From contig NZ_MJIC01000014.1 of the NCBI RefSeq assembly GCF_001758465.1, positions 589,986 through 653,985 on the forward strand: a DNA stretch of 64,000 nucleotides, in the 5' to 3' direction. A program made the position numbers and the translations under genes. Positions within the stretch are counted from its first letter, which is position 1. Every line of letters begins with the position of its first letter. This stretch comes from Marisediminitalea lipolytica (lineage in GTDB: Bacteria > Pseudomonadota > Gammaproteobacteria > Enterobacterales > Alteromonadaceae). The notes under the pieces were generated by a model. That model saw only the letters and a list, made by a program, of their open reading frames with translations, did not search any database and was not told the origin of the DNA. Below are positions 56,166-64,000 of this stretch, one piece after another.

Positions 56166-56924
56166 ATGTCTACGTCAGTGAAAAGCAAAGCTGTTGAGAG
56201 AGAGCAGCTAACGGATAATCATCACAGCGGTGAAGAGAAAATCATAACCCGTCGCCAAACCGCGGTTTATGTATACGAAGCGCCAGTGCGTTTATGGCAC
56301 TGGATAACCGTATTCTCTATCATAACGCTGTGTGTTACCGGTTATTTTATTGGTCAGCCGCTGCCCACGCAGCCGGGTGAGGCCAGTGACAACTTTCTGA
56401 TGGGCTATATTCGCTTTGCACACTTTGCGGCGGCTTATATCGTTACCATCGGGTTTATCGGCCGCTTGTACTGGGCTGTGGTTGGTAACAGCCATTCCCG
56501 CGAGCTGTTTTTCCCTAAGTTTTTTGTTAAAGCCTGGTGGAAAGAAGTATGGCACGAAGTGCGCTGGTACCTGTTTATGGAAAAAACGCCGAAGAAGTAC
56601 ATCGGGCACAACCCGCTGGCTCAGCTTGGTATGTTTTTCCTGTTTATCGTGGGTATGGTCTTTATGATCTTTACCGGTTTCGCGTTATACAGTGAAGGCG
56701 CCGGACAGGGTAGCTGGCAGGATACGTTATTCGGCTGGGTGATCCCCTTGTTTGGTCAGAGTCAGGATGTACATACCTGGCACCGTCTGGGTATGTGGTA
56801 CCTGATCACCTTTATTATGGTCCATGTTTACGTGGCGATTCGCGAAGACATCATGTCACGCCAAAGTCTGATTTCTACCATGATCAGCGGCTGGCGGATG
56901 TTTAAAGACGATAAGCCAGACTAA
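56166..56924 (+). CDS. hupC: Ni/Fe-hydrogenase b-type cytochrome subunit
   Basis: The 252-residue membrane protein starts at ATG 56166, behind GGAGACTCA; ten extra codons upstream in frame are dispensable. It has four transmembrane helices and heme-binding His residues in VRLWHWITVF, RFAHFAAAY and VHTWHRLGMWYL. It anchors the hydrogenase and moves electrons from HupS to the quinone pool. The N-terminal 35 residues are polar and longer than in many homologs. Confidence 0.94.
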   Translation: MSTSVKSKAVEREQLTDNHHSGEEKIITRRQTAVYVYEAPVRLWHWITVFSIITLCVTGYFIGQPLPTQPGEASDNFLMGYIRFAHFAAAYIVTIGFIGRLYWAVVGNSHSRELFFPKFFVKAWWKEVWHEVRWYLFMEKTPKKYIGHNPLAQLGMFFLFIVGMVFMIFTGFALYSEGAGQGSWQDTLFGWVIPLFGQSQDVHTWHRLGMWYLITFIMVHVYVAIREDIMSRQSLISTMISGWRMFKDDKPD

Positions 56925-56995
56925 GCTCCTCAGTGGGGTGCGGGCAGTGCTGTACACTCGCTTGCGCCCCCATCCACCTTCAGTAAGATATCCGG

Positions 56996-57310
56996 ATGGA
57001 ACCCCAAATCGTGAACCTCAAGGTTAATACTTTTTGTTTGAGCAGTCGCAAGCCTGAACATCCGGGTATTTTTTTGGAGCGTTGCTATCTCAAACCGCTC
57101 AATATCAACCAGTCAGAACTGGCCCGGGTATTGGGCATATCCCGTCGGCGTGTACACGAAATTATCAAAGGCCAACGTGCCATTTCCGCTGATACCGCCA
57201 TTCGTCTGGCGCAATATTTTAAAACAACACCCATGTTTTGGTTGGAAAAACAACAGCTTTGGGAACTCTACGACGCCAGTCGCCGATTTGGTAAAGAGCC
57301 TGGTAAGTAA
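56996..57310 (+). CDS. HigA-family XRE-type regulator, no toxin partner
   Basis: A 104-residue protein with an XRE helix-turn-helix typical of HigA antitoxins: HPGIFLERCYLKPLNINQSELARVLG, ISRRRVHEIIKGQRAISADTAIRLAQYF and FWLEKQQLWELYDA. HigA usually follows a higB toxin gene; here none exists on either side. It lies between hupC and hupD, where hydrogenase loci do not normally carry a regulator. A start at GTG 57011 is possible. It may bind the nearby palindrome at 57369-57387, which is inference. Confidence 0.85.
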   Translation: MEPQIVNLKVNTFCLSSRKPEHPGIFLERCYLKPLNINQSELARVLGISRRRVHEIIKGQRAISADTAIRLAQYFKTTPMFWLEKQQLWELYDASRRFGKEPGK

Positions 57311-57368
57311 CTTTCCATTAGGTGGTAAGTATTGCGATATCTATTTCCTCTTTTTTATTGTGGTTAAT

Positions 57369-57387
57369 TGTAACGCCCCCCGTTACA
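57369..57387 (+). promoter_or_regulatory. perfect palindrome TGTAACG-CCCCC-CGTTACA
   Basis: Two 7-base arms around a C5 spacer, centred about 47 bases upstream of the -24 element and 58 bases after the HigA-type gene. It has no T-tract, so an operator is more likely than a terminator. Confidence 0.6.
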
Positions 57388-57423
57388 CCCCGATATACGG
57401 CGGTTTCAAAATTCTGAACATAT

Positions 57424-57438
57424 TGGCATGGTCCTTGT
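57424..57438 (+). promoter_or_regulatory. sigma-54 promoter candidate for hupD and the maturation genes
   Basis: TGGCATGGTCCTTGT matches the sigma-54 consensus TGGCACGN4TTGC at all but two conserved positions, with correct spacing between GG and G(T). It lies about 90 bases before hupD, so the maturation genes may have their own H2-regulated promoter. Confidence 0.6.
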
Positions 57439-57514
57439 ACTAACAGTTTATCTTGTAAATTAATTGTAACCAGTTGCGGCTGGTGAACAGACGATTTTTG
57501 CAGTGCAGATCCAA

Positions 57515-58138
57515 ATGAATCAAAAACAAATTTTAATTTTAGGCATTGGCAATGTCTTGTGGGCCGACGAAGGGTTTGGCGTTCGCTGTGTAGAAGCGCT
57601 TAACCAGAACTACGAGTTTGGCGACAACGTAAAAATAATGGATGGCGGTACCCAGGGCATTTACCTGGTGCAGCATGTTCAGGAAGCCGATGTTCTGGTG
57701 GTGTTTGATGCCATCGACTACGGCCTCAAACCAGGCACCTTAAAGCAGATCTACAACGACGACGTGCCTAAGTTTATGGGTGCCAAGCAGATGAGTCTGC
57801 ATCAGACCGGCTTTCAGGAAGTACTCGCAATGGCTGAGTTTACCGGTAACTATCCCGCCGATTTGTTGCTGGTGGGCTGTCAACCTGTAGAACTGGAAGA
57901 CTTTGGTGGCAGTTTGCGCGCCGAAGTTAAAGCCCAGGTGCAGCCAGCCATCGATATTGCGCTGGAATATTTAAAGCAGTTTGGTGTTGAGGCCAGGCCC
58001 GCTAATGGGCAAAAACAAGCGCTGTCGCCTGATCAGCTTAATCTCAGTGATTACGAACAAGGACGGCCGGATGAGGACGCGGCGTGTCGAACCGGAGATA
58101 TCCGGGTTATCGGCGGCGCCACAGGAAGCAGCAAATAA
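57515..58138 (+). CDS. hupD: hydrogenase maturation endopeptidase HupD/HyaD
   Basis: A 207-residue protease from ATG 57515; GTG 57503 would add four residues. It has GIGNVLWADEGFGVR at the start, where the Glu binds nickel, VVFDAIDYG with an Asp, and SLHQTGFQEVL with the His ligand. It clips the C-terminal tail of HupL. A C-terminal 45-residue extension is longer than in E. coli HyaD. Its stop overlaps the hupF start by one base. Confidence 0.95.
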   Translation: MNQKQILILGIGNVLWADEGFGVRCVEALNQNYEFGDNVKIMDGGTQGIYLVQHVQEADVLVVFDAIDYGLKPGTLKQIYNDDVPKFMGAKQMSLHQTGFQEVLAMAEFTGNYPADLLLVGCQPVELEDFGGSLRAEVKAQVQPAIDIALEYLKQFGVEARPANGQKQALSPDQLNLSDYEQGRPDEDAACRTGDIRVIGGATGSSK

Positions 58139-58446
58139 TGTGCATTGGTGTGCCTTTTCAGGCAGTGCAAACCGAACAGCACAAAGCCTTGTGTCAGCGT
58201 GGTAACGAACAGCGCTGGATTGACACCTCACTGGTAGGCGAAATCGAAGCTGGTGACTGGTTATTAGTCTTTTTAGACGCCGCCCGGGAAGTACTTAGCC
58301 CGGAACGGGCGCAGCAGGTCGAGGAAGCTGTTGGTGCCATCGAAAGGGTGATGGCCGGACAGAGCGTTAACCTGGACGATTGCTTTAAGGATCTGGTGGA
58401 GCGTGAACCACAGCTGCCGGATCATTTAAAACCGCTTTTAAAATAA
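58138..58446 (+). CDS. hupF: HypC-family chaperone HupF (HoxL)
   Basis: The 102-residue protein begins MCIGVPFQ, with Cys 2 exposed after Met removal as in HypC. The C-terminal DLVEREPQLPDHLKPL tail marks the HupF/HoxL subgroup rather than general HypC, as does the position between hupD and hupG. It binds the large-subunit precursor, and HoxL-type chaperones help under oxygen. A separate hypC is expected with hypD and hypE beyond the right edge. Confidence 0.9.
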   Translation: MCIGVPFQAVQTEQHKALCQRGNEQRWIDTSLVGEIEAGDWLLVFLDAAREVLSPERAQQVEEAVGAIERVMAGQSVNLDDCFKDLVEREPQLPDHLKPLLK

Positions 58447-58468
58447 CAGAAAATAAAAAGAGAACTTT

Positions 58469-58900
58469 ATGAACTCACCGCTAATTAATCGTCTTATCGA
58501 CGAACTGGGATATCCCTTACTCGATGACGATAACTTTGAGAGCTTCATTGAACAAACACCCTACAGCGTGTTGTTTTTAAGCGAAGATCCCAAGCGTTTT
58601 CCGGAAAGTCTTGATGTAGCCGTAATCCTGCCGGAACTCATCAAGCAATTTCCGCAGCTGACACCGGCCGTGGTGTCAGCTGATATTCAAACTGCCTGCC
58701 GGGGCCGCTATAACTTTATGGCCTGGCCGGCGCTGGTGTTTCTGAAAAACGGCCAGTATCTGGATGCTATTACCAAGGTGCGTAACTGGGATGAGTATAT
58801 TCATGAAATTAGCCGGATTTTAACCTTAACACCACGCCCTGATCCGGGCATTGGTATTCCGGTAGTGTTTAATCCAGTATCCAAAAGTTGCGGACAATAG
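58469..58900 (+). CDS. hupG: HyaE/HupG-type thioredoxin-like chaperone
   Basis: A 143-residue protein with the thioredoxin-like fold of HyaE/HupG/HoxO but no CxxC active site. Segments seen: YSVLFLSEDPKRFPESLDVAVILPEL, RYNFMAWPALVFLKNGQYL and VRNWDEYIHEI. It binds the Tat signal of the small subunit and holds it until assembly. It follows hupF by 22 bases. Confidence 0.88.
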   Translation: MNSPLINRLIDELGYPLLDDDNFESFIEQTPYSVLFLSEDPKRFPESLDVAVILPELIKQFPQLTPAVVSADIQTACRGRYNFMAWPALVFLKNGQYLDAITKVRNWDEYIHEISRILTLTPRPDPGIGIPVVFNPVSKSCGQ

Positions 58901-58909
58901 GGGAATCAT

Positions 58910-59773
58910 ATGCGCGACAACAGTATCAATATCGTAAACGTTCCTATTGGCCCGGGCAGTCAGTCAGAAGGTGACATGGTTCTCGATTACATGAAAATGC
59001 CTTCGGAAATGAATACCTACGACATGCCGTCGTTTCCCGAAGAAAGCGAGCTTGAGCAATGCCCGCAGGCGATGGCTATTCTGGCTGAAATTCAGGAAAT
59101 GCTGGCACAGATTAACCAAAATGGTCAGGGCAGCATTCTGACGCTCACCGAGCTGCCTCAGGCCGACCTGAGTCTGCTGAATCAAATTCTGGGTGAAGGG
59201 GAAGTCAGTGTGTTGATTGACGGCGAGCACCCGACCCGCATTCAGGAAACGGTTATGGCCGGTATCTGGCGCTTACGTACTTTTGATAAGCAGGGCAATG
59301 TCATATCAGAAGCTATTGAAGTGGCAGAGATCCCGGAGTGCGTAAGAGACAACGCTTTTGCCACTAAAGTTAATTTAGCCGAGCGTATTGAGCAGCTTCC
59401 TGAAGGATTGCTCAACGCGCCATCGGTACTGGTGGAAATTGCCGACACGTCGGCTGAATATCAGCAAGACACGGCGATGGCCTCACACGTGATTAACTTA
59501 TCCTTATTGCCATTTTCGCCGGAAGACCACTATGCGCTGAGTGAAACCACCGGTACTGGTAGTGTCACCATTTTGTCCCGCGGTTATGGCAACTGCCGGA
59601 TTACTTCTACCCAGGTTGATGGCCTGTGGCGTGTTCAGTACTACAACAGTACCGACCAACTTATCCTGGACACCCTGGAAATCGTCGCAATTCCGGCTGT
59701 TGCCTGTGCAGCGCCAGAAGATTTAGCGGATTCTGCGGTGCGTCTGGAAGAAATCCGCGACGCGTTGATGTAG
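58910..59773 (+). CDS. hupH: HyaF/HupH-type hydrogenase maturation protein
   Basis: A 287-residue protein of the HupH/HyaF/HoxQ family. It begins with a NIVNVPIGPGSQSEGD segment, continues with LTELPQADLSLLNQILGEGEVSVLI, and has the GVARI/ITSTQVDGLWRVQYYNS-like repeat later. Acts with HupG on small-subunit maturation and iron-sulfur cluster insertion. Nothing unusual is seen in length or order. Confidence 0.9.
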   Translation: MRDNSINIVNVPIGPGSQSEGDMVLDYMKMPSEMNTYDMPSFPEESELEQCPQAMAILAEIQEMLAQINQNGQGSILTLTELPQADLSLLNQILGEGEVSVLIDGEHPTRIQETVMAGIWRLRTFDKQGNVISEAIEVAEIPECVRDNAFATKVNLAERIEQLPEGLLNAPSVLVEIADTSAEYQQDTAMASHVINLSLLPFSPEDHYALSETTGTGSVTILSRGYGNCRITSTQVDGLWRVQYYNSTDQLILDTLEIVAIPAVACAAPEDLADSAVRLEEIRDALM

Positions 59774-59782
59774 GACCATACG

Positions 59783-60004
59783 ATGAGTTTTCAGGGTTTT
59801 GAAGGTAGTTATTTAGGTGATGCCAGTCGTATCGACAAAAACGCCAAACTTGAGTGCAAGATTTGCTGGCATGTATACGATCCGGCAGAGGGTGATGATG
59901 TGTGGCAAATTCCGCCCGGCACCGCCTTTGCCGATTTGCCCGACCACTGGCGTTGTCCTGAGTGTGACGGCGATCGCGAGCAGTTTATGGTGATTGAGGA
60001 TTAA
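59783..60004 (+). CDS. hupI: rubredoxin HupI (HoxR)
   Basis: A 73-residue rubredoxin. The iron site is two CxxC pairs: CKICWHVYDP and CPECDGDREQF. It has an N-terminal extension of about 20 residues relative to free rubredoxins, as in HupI/HoxR. Found mainly with oxygen-tolerant membrane hydrogenases, where it supports assembly of the unusual proximal cluster under air. Confidence 0.95.
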   Translation: MSFQGFEGSYLGDASRIDKNAKLECKICWHVYDPAEGDDVWQIPPGTAFADLPDHWRCPECDGDREQFMVIED

Positions 60005-60006
60005 CC

Positions 60007-60579
60007 GTGGCTAAAGGTGCAGCAGTTTCCGCCTTTTACCAATCGGTTGCCACTAATATGGCTGAACTACCGGTGTACAACGCTAAACTCGAAGTTGGCA
60101 CTACCGGGTTTTTGCCAGTAGACGGTTCCTGGCTCGGCGTGGTGGTGACCCCCTGGTGCATGAATATTGTGCTGGTTCCGGAAGTGGAAAGTCAGCACAA
60201 CGAATTTCAGGTGGGTGAAAAGTTTTTTGTAACGCTACCGTCGGGCCAGTACGAATTTATTCGTGCCTACGCCAGTACGCTTGGTGATTACGCTATCTGT
60301 TCGGTATTTTCGCCCATGTTTGATTTTACCGAACAGGTCAGCGCTATGCAGACCGCTCAGGAGGTACTTGAGGCCTTGTTTAATGAGGAGCATATTGCTC
60401 CATCTGAGCGTCAGGCGGCTGAGCAAACCTATCGGGAACAGCGGGAAATCTTTGCCAGACAGCAGGCCGAACAAGCCGCCACTGAAGTACAACAAGAGGT
60501 GGGAGAAGAAAAGCCCGCGTTAAGTCGACGCGCTTTTCTGACCGGCAGCTTTCGTGGCAATGAGGATACCCGGATATGA
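60007..60579 (+). CDS. hupJ: HupJ/HybE-type hydrogenase assembly chaperone
   Basis: A 190-residue protein of the HybE/HupJ/HoxT family. It shows MAELPVYNAKLEVGTTGFLPV, WLGVVVTPWCMNIVLVP and GEKFFVTLPSGQYEFI. The C-terminal tail has SRRAFLTGSFRG, a typical end in HupJ proteins although it resembles a Tat motif. Start is GTG 60007. It overlaps hupK by 4 bases. Confidence 0.9.
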   Translation: MAKGAAVSAFYQSVATNMAELPVYNAKLEVGTTGFLPVDGSWLGVVVTPWCMNIVLVPEVESQHNEFQVGEKFFVTLPSGQYEFIRAYASTLGDYAICSVFSPMFDFTEQVSAMQTAQEVLEALFNEEHIAPSERQAAEQTYREQREIFARQQAEQAATEVQQEVGEEKPALSRRAFLTGSFRGNEDTRI

Positions 60580-61718
60580 ATATCGCCGCTGAGTTAGCTG
60601 CCAGTCAGCCTGCTAAAAACGAGGCTAAAACACCGTCGTTAACCGGTGGTATTCAGGTCACGCTGACGTATCAGCGTGATCACATTACAAAGGTAGATGT
60701 ACAGAACTCACGCCCCTTTGCACTGACCCGATTGTTTGTCGGTAAACCCACGCAGCGAGTGTTAGGAATGATACCAGCGCTGTTTTACATTTGTGGTATG
60801 GGGCAGTTAATTGCCGCATTAAGAGCCATTGAAAGTGCAGCAGGGATAACGGAGCAACTGCATACCCGGCAGGCCAGAGATGCCTTAATTTATGCTGAAT
60901 CCTTGCGGGAACAGGTGTTTAGCTGGGTCAGCCACTGGGCGCCGCAGCATAAAGCGAAATTAAGCCCGGTGGTGGACTGGTTTAAGCAATGCCGTAAGCA
61001 ACTTGGCTGGTGTTTAGTTGTAGGGGCGACTGCGCCATCAAACGAAGATAACCAGGCCACAATGCAGGCATTACTAACGCAATTACACGCCGTAATGCAG
61101 TCGTTTGTAACTACCCCTGGTGGTGTTGCCGGCGAATTGCTCGATGAGCAGATAAACCAACAGCTGGAGCGTTTGAGTACTTACGAGTTAGCCGCAGGTG
61201 CTGCACAACTGGCACTGGCAAGTACAGATGAGTTAAATGCGGTGCTGGCTGAGTTGACCAGTGATACGACACCGCTGTTTTGCCAGTATCCAGTGGTGCG
61301 TCATACACCGCGCGAAACAGGTAGCTGGGCAAGGCAACAGGGCAGTGTTACCTTGACCGGGTTGCAAGGGCGAATTTGTGCGCTTTACCGGGAGCTGGAG
61401 CAGGCCACAACAGGATTTGCTGACATCGTCGGCGCGGCAAATACCGCAAAGGTAGAGCCAGTTATGCCAAAGGGCTGCGCTATAGTGGAAACCGCCCGGG
61501 GCAGTCTGTTACACAAAGTCGAACTAAACGCGGATAACAGCGTTAAGAGCTATCAGATTATTGCGCCAACAGAGTGGAATTTTCATCCTGAAGGCAGTCT
61601 GAAAATGATGTTAGAAGGGGCAAAATTACCCTGGGACGAGGTTACGCCTATGGCAGAAATGCTGATCAGTCTGCTCGACCCCTGCGTACCCTGGCAGTTG
61701 GAGTTAAATCATGCATGA
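60576..61718 (+). CDS. hupK: HupK (HoxV)-type scaffold, large-subunit-like
   Basis: A 380-residue protein that resembles a shrunken large subunit. The C-terminal end reads SLLDPCVPWQLEL, where only the first Cys of DPCxxC survives, and the N-terminal cysteine pair is reduced to FYICGMGQ. HupK/HoxV is thought to be a scaffold for building the Fe(CN)2CO unit. It overlaps hypA by 8 bases. Confidence 0.88.
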   Translation: MNIAAELAASQPAKNEAKTPSLTGGIQVTLTYQRDHITKVDVQNSRPFALTRLFVGKPTQRVLGMIPALFYICGMGQLIAALRAIESAAGITEQLHTRQARDALIYAESLREQVFSWVSHWAPQHKAKLSPVVDWFKQCRKQLGWCLVVGATAPSNEDNQATMQALLTQLHAVMQSFVTTPGGVAGELLDEQINQQLERLSTYELAAGAAQLALASTDELNAVLAELTSDTTPLFCQYPVVRHTPRETGSWARQQGSVTLTGLQGRICALYRELEQATTGFADIVGAANTAKVEPVMPKGCAIVETARGSLLHKVELNADNSVKSYQIIAPTEWNFHPEGSLKMMLEGAKLPWDEVTPMAEMLISLLDPCVPWQLELNHA

Positions 61719-62052
61719 GATGTCTATTGCGGAAGGGATCCTGCAGGTGTTAGAAGAACAGGCTGTTACTCAGCAGTTCGAAAAAGTTAAAGCCGTGTGG
61801 GTAGAGATTGGCCCACTGGCAACCATCGAAGCGGACGCATTAACCTTTTGCTTTGATGCAGTAATAAGAGGAAGCCTGGCCGAGGGCGCCAGCCTGCATA
61901 TTATAAAATTAGCAGGAAAGGCCTTCTGTTTGCAGTGTCTGGATACCGTCCCGGTCACGCAACGTTACGATAGTTGCCCTGTTTGTGGCAGTTACCAGTT
62001 ACAGGTAACGCAGGGCGAAGAAATGAGAATAAAAGAACTAGAGGTAGCATAA
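61711..62052 (+). CDS. hypA: nickel metallochaperone HypA
   Basis: A 113-residue protein starting [11 protein letters not shown]; the His 2 and Glu 3 of MHE bind nickel. The zinc site is two CxxC pairs: CLQCLDTV and [11 protein letters not shown]. It works with HypB to insert nickel into the large subunit. Length is standard. hypB follows after 2 bases. Confidence 0.97.
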   Translation: MHEMSIAEGILQVLEEQAVTQQFEKVKAVWVEIGPLATIEADALTFCFDAVIRGSLAEGASLHIIKLAGKAFCLQCLDTVPVTQRYDSCPVCGSYQLQVTQGEEMRIKELEVA

Positions 62053-62054
62053 AC

Positions 62055-63038
62055 ATGTGTACGGTTTGCGGTTGTTCAGAAGGTGAAGTGAGCATTGAAA
62101 ACGGTCATAGTCATGGGCATTCCCATGACCACTCCCATGACCATGCCCACGGACACCATCATCATGATCATGGCCACCATCACCACGGTGATCACAGCCA
62201 TGCTCATTCTCACGCTCACGCCCACAGTCATGACGACCAGCATGACCATAGTGGTATTGAGAGCGATGGCGACAATATTCATTTTGGCAAAGGTCCAGCC
62301 CATGCACATGTGGCCGGTTTAAGCCAAAGCCGGATGGTGCAAATAGAGCAGGATATTCTGGGTAAAAATAACCAGTATGCTGCGCAGAACCGGGTGCGCT
62401 TTGAACAGCAGTCGATGTTTGTGCTCAACCTGGTTTCCAGTCCGGGTTCAGGCAAAACTACGCTGCTGACCGAAACGATTAATCAAATAAAGGACCAGTA
62501 CACCGTAGGTGTAATCGAAGGCGACCAGCAAACGGCGAACGATGCTGATCGTATTCGTGAAACCGGTGTACAGGCAATTCAGATTAATACCGGTAAGGGG
62601 TGCCATCTTGATGCCCACATGGTTGGCCATGCGCTGGAAAACTTCAGTGGTTTAACCGGTGGCGTGCTGTTTATCGAAAACGTTGGTAATTTGGTTTGTC
62701 CGGCCTCGTTTGACCTGGGGGAAGCCGCTAAAGTATCAATCTTATCGGTAACCGAAGGGGAAGATAAGCCGCTTAAATATCCTGATATGTTCCACGCTTC
62801 AGAGCTGATGATCCTGAATAAAACCGATTTGCTGCCGTATCTGGATTTTGATGTGGAACGCTGTATTGAATACGCAAAACGGGTTAATCCGGATATTCAG
62901 ATTATCCAGCTTTCAGCGAAGAGCGGTGAAGGCATGCAGCAATGGATTGATTGGATCAACACCAAACGGGCAGCGATTATTGAATCCCGTATTAATATGC
63001 TTCAACAACAGATAGAGCAGTTCAAGGCGATTTTATAA
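62055..63038 (+). CDS. hypB: GTPase HypB with histidine-rich nickel-storage region
   Basis: A 327-residue GTPase. It begins [10 protein letters not shown], the CxxCGC high-affinity metal motif. Residues about 17-68 form a His-rich region with 26 His, mixed with Ser, Asp, Gly and Ala, likely for nickel storage. The GTPase domain has the P-loop [40 protein letters not shown] and NKTDLLPY. It overlaps the response regulator start by one base. Confidence 0.97.
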   Translation: MCTVCGCSEGEVSIENGHSHGHSHDHSHDHAHGHHHHDHGHHHHGDHSHAHSHAHAHSHDDQHDHSGIESDGDNIHFGKGPAHAHVAGLSQSRMVQIEQDILGKNNQYAAQNRVRFEQQSMFVLNLVSSPGSGKTTLLTETINQIKDQYTVGVIEGDQQTANDADRIRETGVQAIQINTGKGCHLDAHMVGHALENFSGLTGGVLFIENVGNLVCPASFDLGEAAKVSILSVTEGEDKPLKYPDMFHASELMILNKTDLLPYLDFDVERCIEYAKRVNPDIQIIQLSAKSGEGMQQWIDWINTKRAAIIESRINMLQQQIEQFKAIL

Positions 63039-64000
63039 TGACAATCTCTCAACGTCCGATTGTGTTATGCGTTGATGATGAAGTCCGTTCGCTTGAAACC
63101 CTTGAGCGTACGCTTGATGAAGAGTTTGACGTATTAACCGCCAACAGTGCCGATGAGGCACTGCAATTGTTGGAAAACCATGATGTCCAGGTCGTGCTGT
63201 GTGATCAGCGCATGCCTGACCGTACCGGTGTGGAATTGCTCACCGAAGTGCGTGATCGCTGGCCCCAGGTAGCCCGCCTGATTTTGTCGGGCTACACCGA
63301 TTCTGAAGACATTATAAAAGGCCTTAACGAAGCAGGCATTTTACAATACATCACTAAGCCATGGCATCCGGAAAGTCTGCTGATGATTATCCGCAGTGCG
63401 TGCAGAATGTGTGCCCTGCAAAGCGAAAATGCGCTGCTGAATATGGAAATGCGCCTGACCGAAGAGCAGGCCGAAAAGCAGGTTAGTGAGAAAAAAGCGC
63501 ATTTGCGTAACAGTTTTCAGCTGGATGAAATTAAGCGTCATGGGCAAAGTCCGCTGAATAAAATCTGCGATCAGGTGAGCAAAATTGCCCCTTATGATGT
63601 GTCTGTGCTGATTACCGGCCCTTCCGGGGCAGGTAAAGAACTGTTTGCCCGCGCGTTGCATTACAACAGCCTGCGTGCTGATCGCCATTTTGTAGTGGAA
63701 AACTGCGGGGCCATGCCCGATGAGCTGTTAGCTTCGGAACTGTTTGGTCACAAGAAAGGTTCTTTTACCGGTGCGATTACCGACCACGTTGGCTTATTTG
63801 AACAAGCCGACGGCGGGACTATTTTCCTTGATGAGATTGGTGAAATCAGCCCGGCATTTCAGGTTAAGTTATTACGTGTACTCCAGGAACGGGAAATTCG
63901 TCGCTTAGGCGAGCAACAGCGCCGTAAGGTTAATGTGCGCGTAGTGGCATCGACTAACCGCGATCTGGAAGAAGAAGTACGCGCCGGCCGTTTTCGGCAG
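63038..64000 (+). CDS. hupR: sigma-54-dependent response regulator HupR/HoxA (partial)
   Basis: The first 321 codons are in the window and the frame runs off the right edge. A receiver domain (residues 1-125) has CVDDE (Asp 13, Asp 14), the acceptor Asp 56 in LCDQRMPD and the Lys in YITKPW. After a linker comes an AAA+ domain with the Walker A GPSGAGKE near 192, the sigma-54 contact loop GSFTGA, and [13 protein letters not shown] (Walker B). The DNA-binding domain lies beyond the edge. Expected partner of HupT and activator of hupS and hupD promoters. Confidence 0.94.
   Translation, partial: MTISQRPIVLCVDDEVRSLETLERTLDEEFDVLTANSADEALQLLENHDVQVVLCDQRMPDRTGVELLTEVRDRWPQVARLILSGYTDSEDIIKGLNEAGILQYITKPWHPESLLMIIRSACRMCALQSENALLNMEMRLTEEQAEKQVSEKKAHLRNSFQLDEIKRHGQSPLNKICDQVSKIAPYDVSVLITGPSGAGKELFARALHYNSLRADRHFVVENCGAMPDELLASELFGHKKGSFTGAITDHVGLFEQADGGTIFLDEIGEISPAFQVKLLRVLQEREIRRLGEQQRRKVNVRVVASTNRDLEEEVRAGRFRQ

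Larger units (their letters stand above)
57364..57470 (+). repeat. direct repeat TTAATTGTAAC flanking the second sigma-54 element
   Basis: The exact 11-base sequence TTAATTGTAAC occurs at 57364-57374 and 57460-57470, the first copy overlapping the left arm of a palindrome. A sigma-54-type element lies between the copies. Confidence 0.6.

Noticed and set aside
58138..58446. General HypC
   Set aside because: The C-terminal REPQLPDHLK tail and the position after hupD fit HupF/HoxL better.
62090..62250. Possible CRISPR-like or tandem repeat array
   Set aside because: The repeats are short, imperfect and in phase with His-rich coding; there are no spacers.
62038..62309. Two open frames on the minus strand within hypB, rich in Met/Val or His/Asp
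   Set aside because: They are complements of the repetitive histidine codons of HypB and have no independent support.

Overview
The window looks like chromosome of a marine gammaproteobacterium in or near the Alteromonadaceae. The evidence is gene content and order: queA-tgt-yajC-secD-secF, ppnN/queF/syd, a 530-residue isocitrate lyase with malate synthase G, CheV, and the YjfI/J/K/L set. I see no rRNA, tRNA, insertion sequence, prophage or CRISPR array. Family names are read from motifs in the translations, with no database search.

1-8145: the right end of an AT-rich surface-polysaccharide/exosortase-type island. On the minus strand a PEP-CTERM/exosortase-associated acyltransferase (N-acyl amino acid synthase family) overlaps a vanillyl-alcohol-oxidase-type flavoprotein that runs off the left edge. 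A YdcF-like protein and a secreted serine protease follow. Then comes a compact plus-strand cassette: Tat-signal protein of unknown function, PqqD-like peptide, HprK-related kinase A, nucleotidyltransferase and UDP-glucuronate-epimerase-type enzyme. Base composition shifts near 7130.

8170-46671: mostly core genome. It holds a patatin phospholipase, the glyoxylate shunt (glcB, a LysR regulator, aceA), cheV and a PhoA-type alkaline phosphatase. A minus-strand stress operon follows (YjfI-YjfJ/PspA, terminator, K+ channel, YjfK, YjfL, DUF1190 lipoprotein, glutathionylspermidine-synthase-like enzyme, rhomboid). Then queA-tgt-yajC-secDF, a kinase/HD-GYP regulator/kinase signalling trio, an NAD-type isocitrate dehydrogenase, an HDOD protein, a diguanylate cyclase overlapping ppnN, queF, syd and a GNAT acetyltransferase.

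46803-64000: a nearly complete [NiFe]-hydrogenase locus on the plus strand. The order is hupT (kinase), hupU-hupV (H2-sensing hydrogenase), hypF, hupS-hupL-hupC (membrane-bound uptake hydrogenase), a lone HigA-type regulator, hupD-F-G-H-I-J-K, hypA, hypB, and a sigma-54-dependent response regulator (hupR/hoxA type) cut by the right edge. The HupS precursor has cysteines at 62, 64, 65, 160, 165 and 194, the six-cysteine proximal-cluster pattern of oxygen-tolerant enzymes. HupU lacks the two extra cysteines. Two sequences with exact sigma-54 -24/-12 spacing lie upstream of hupS and of hupD, and the locus encodes its own sigma-54 activator. The simplest model is that HupUV senses H2, signals through HupT to HupR, and HupR drives the structural and maturation operons. 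hypD and hypE are not in the window and would be expected to the right.
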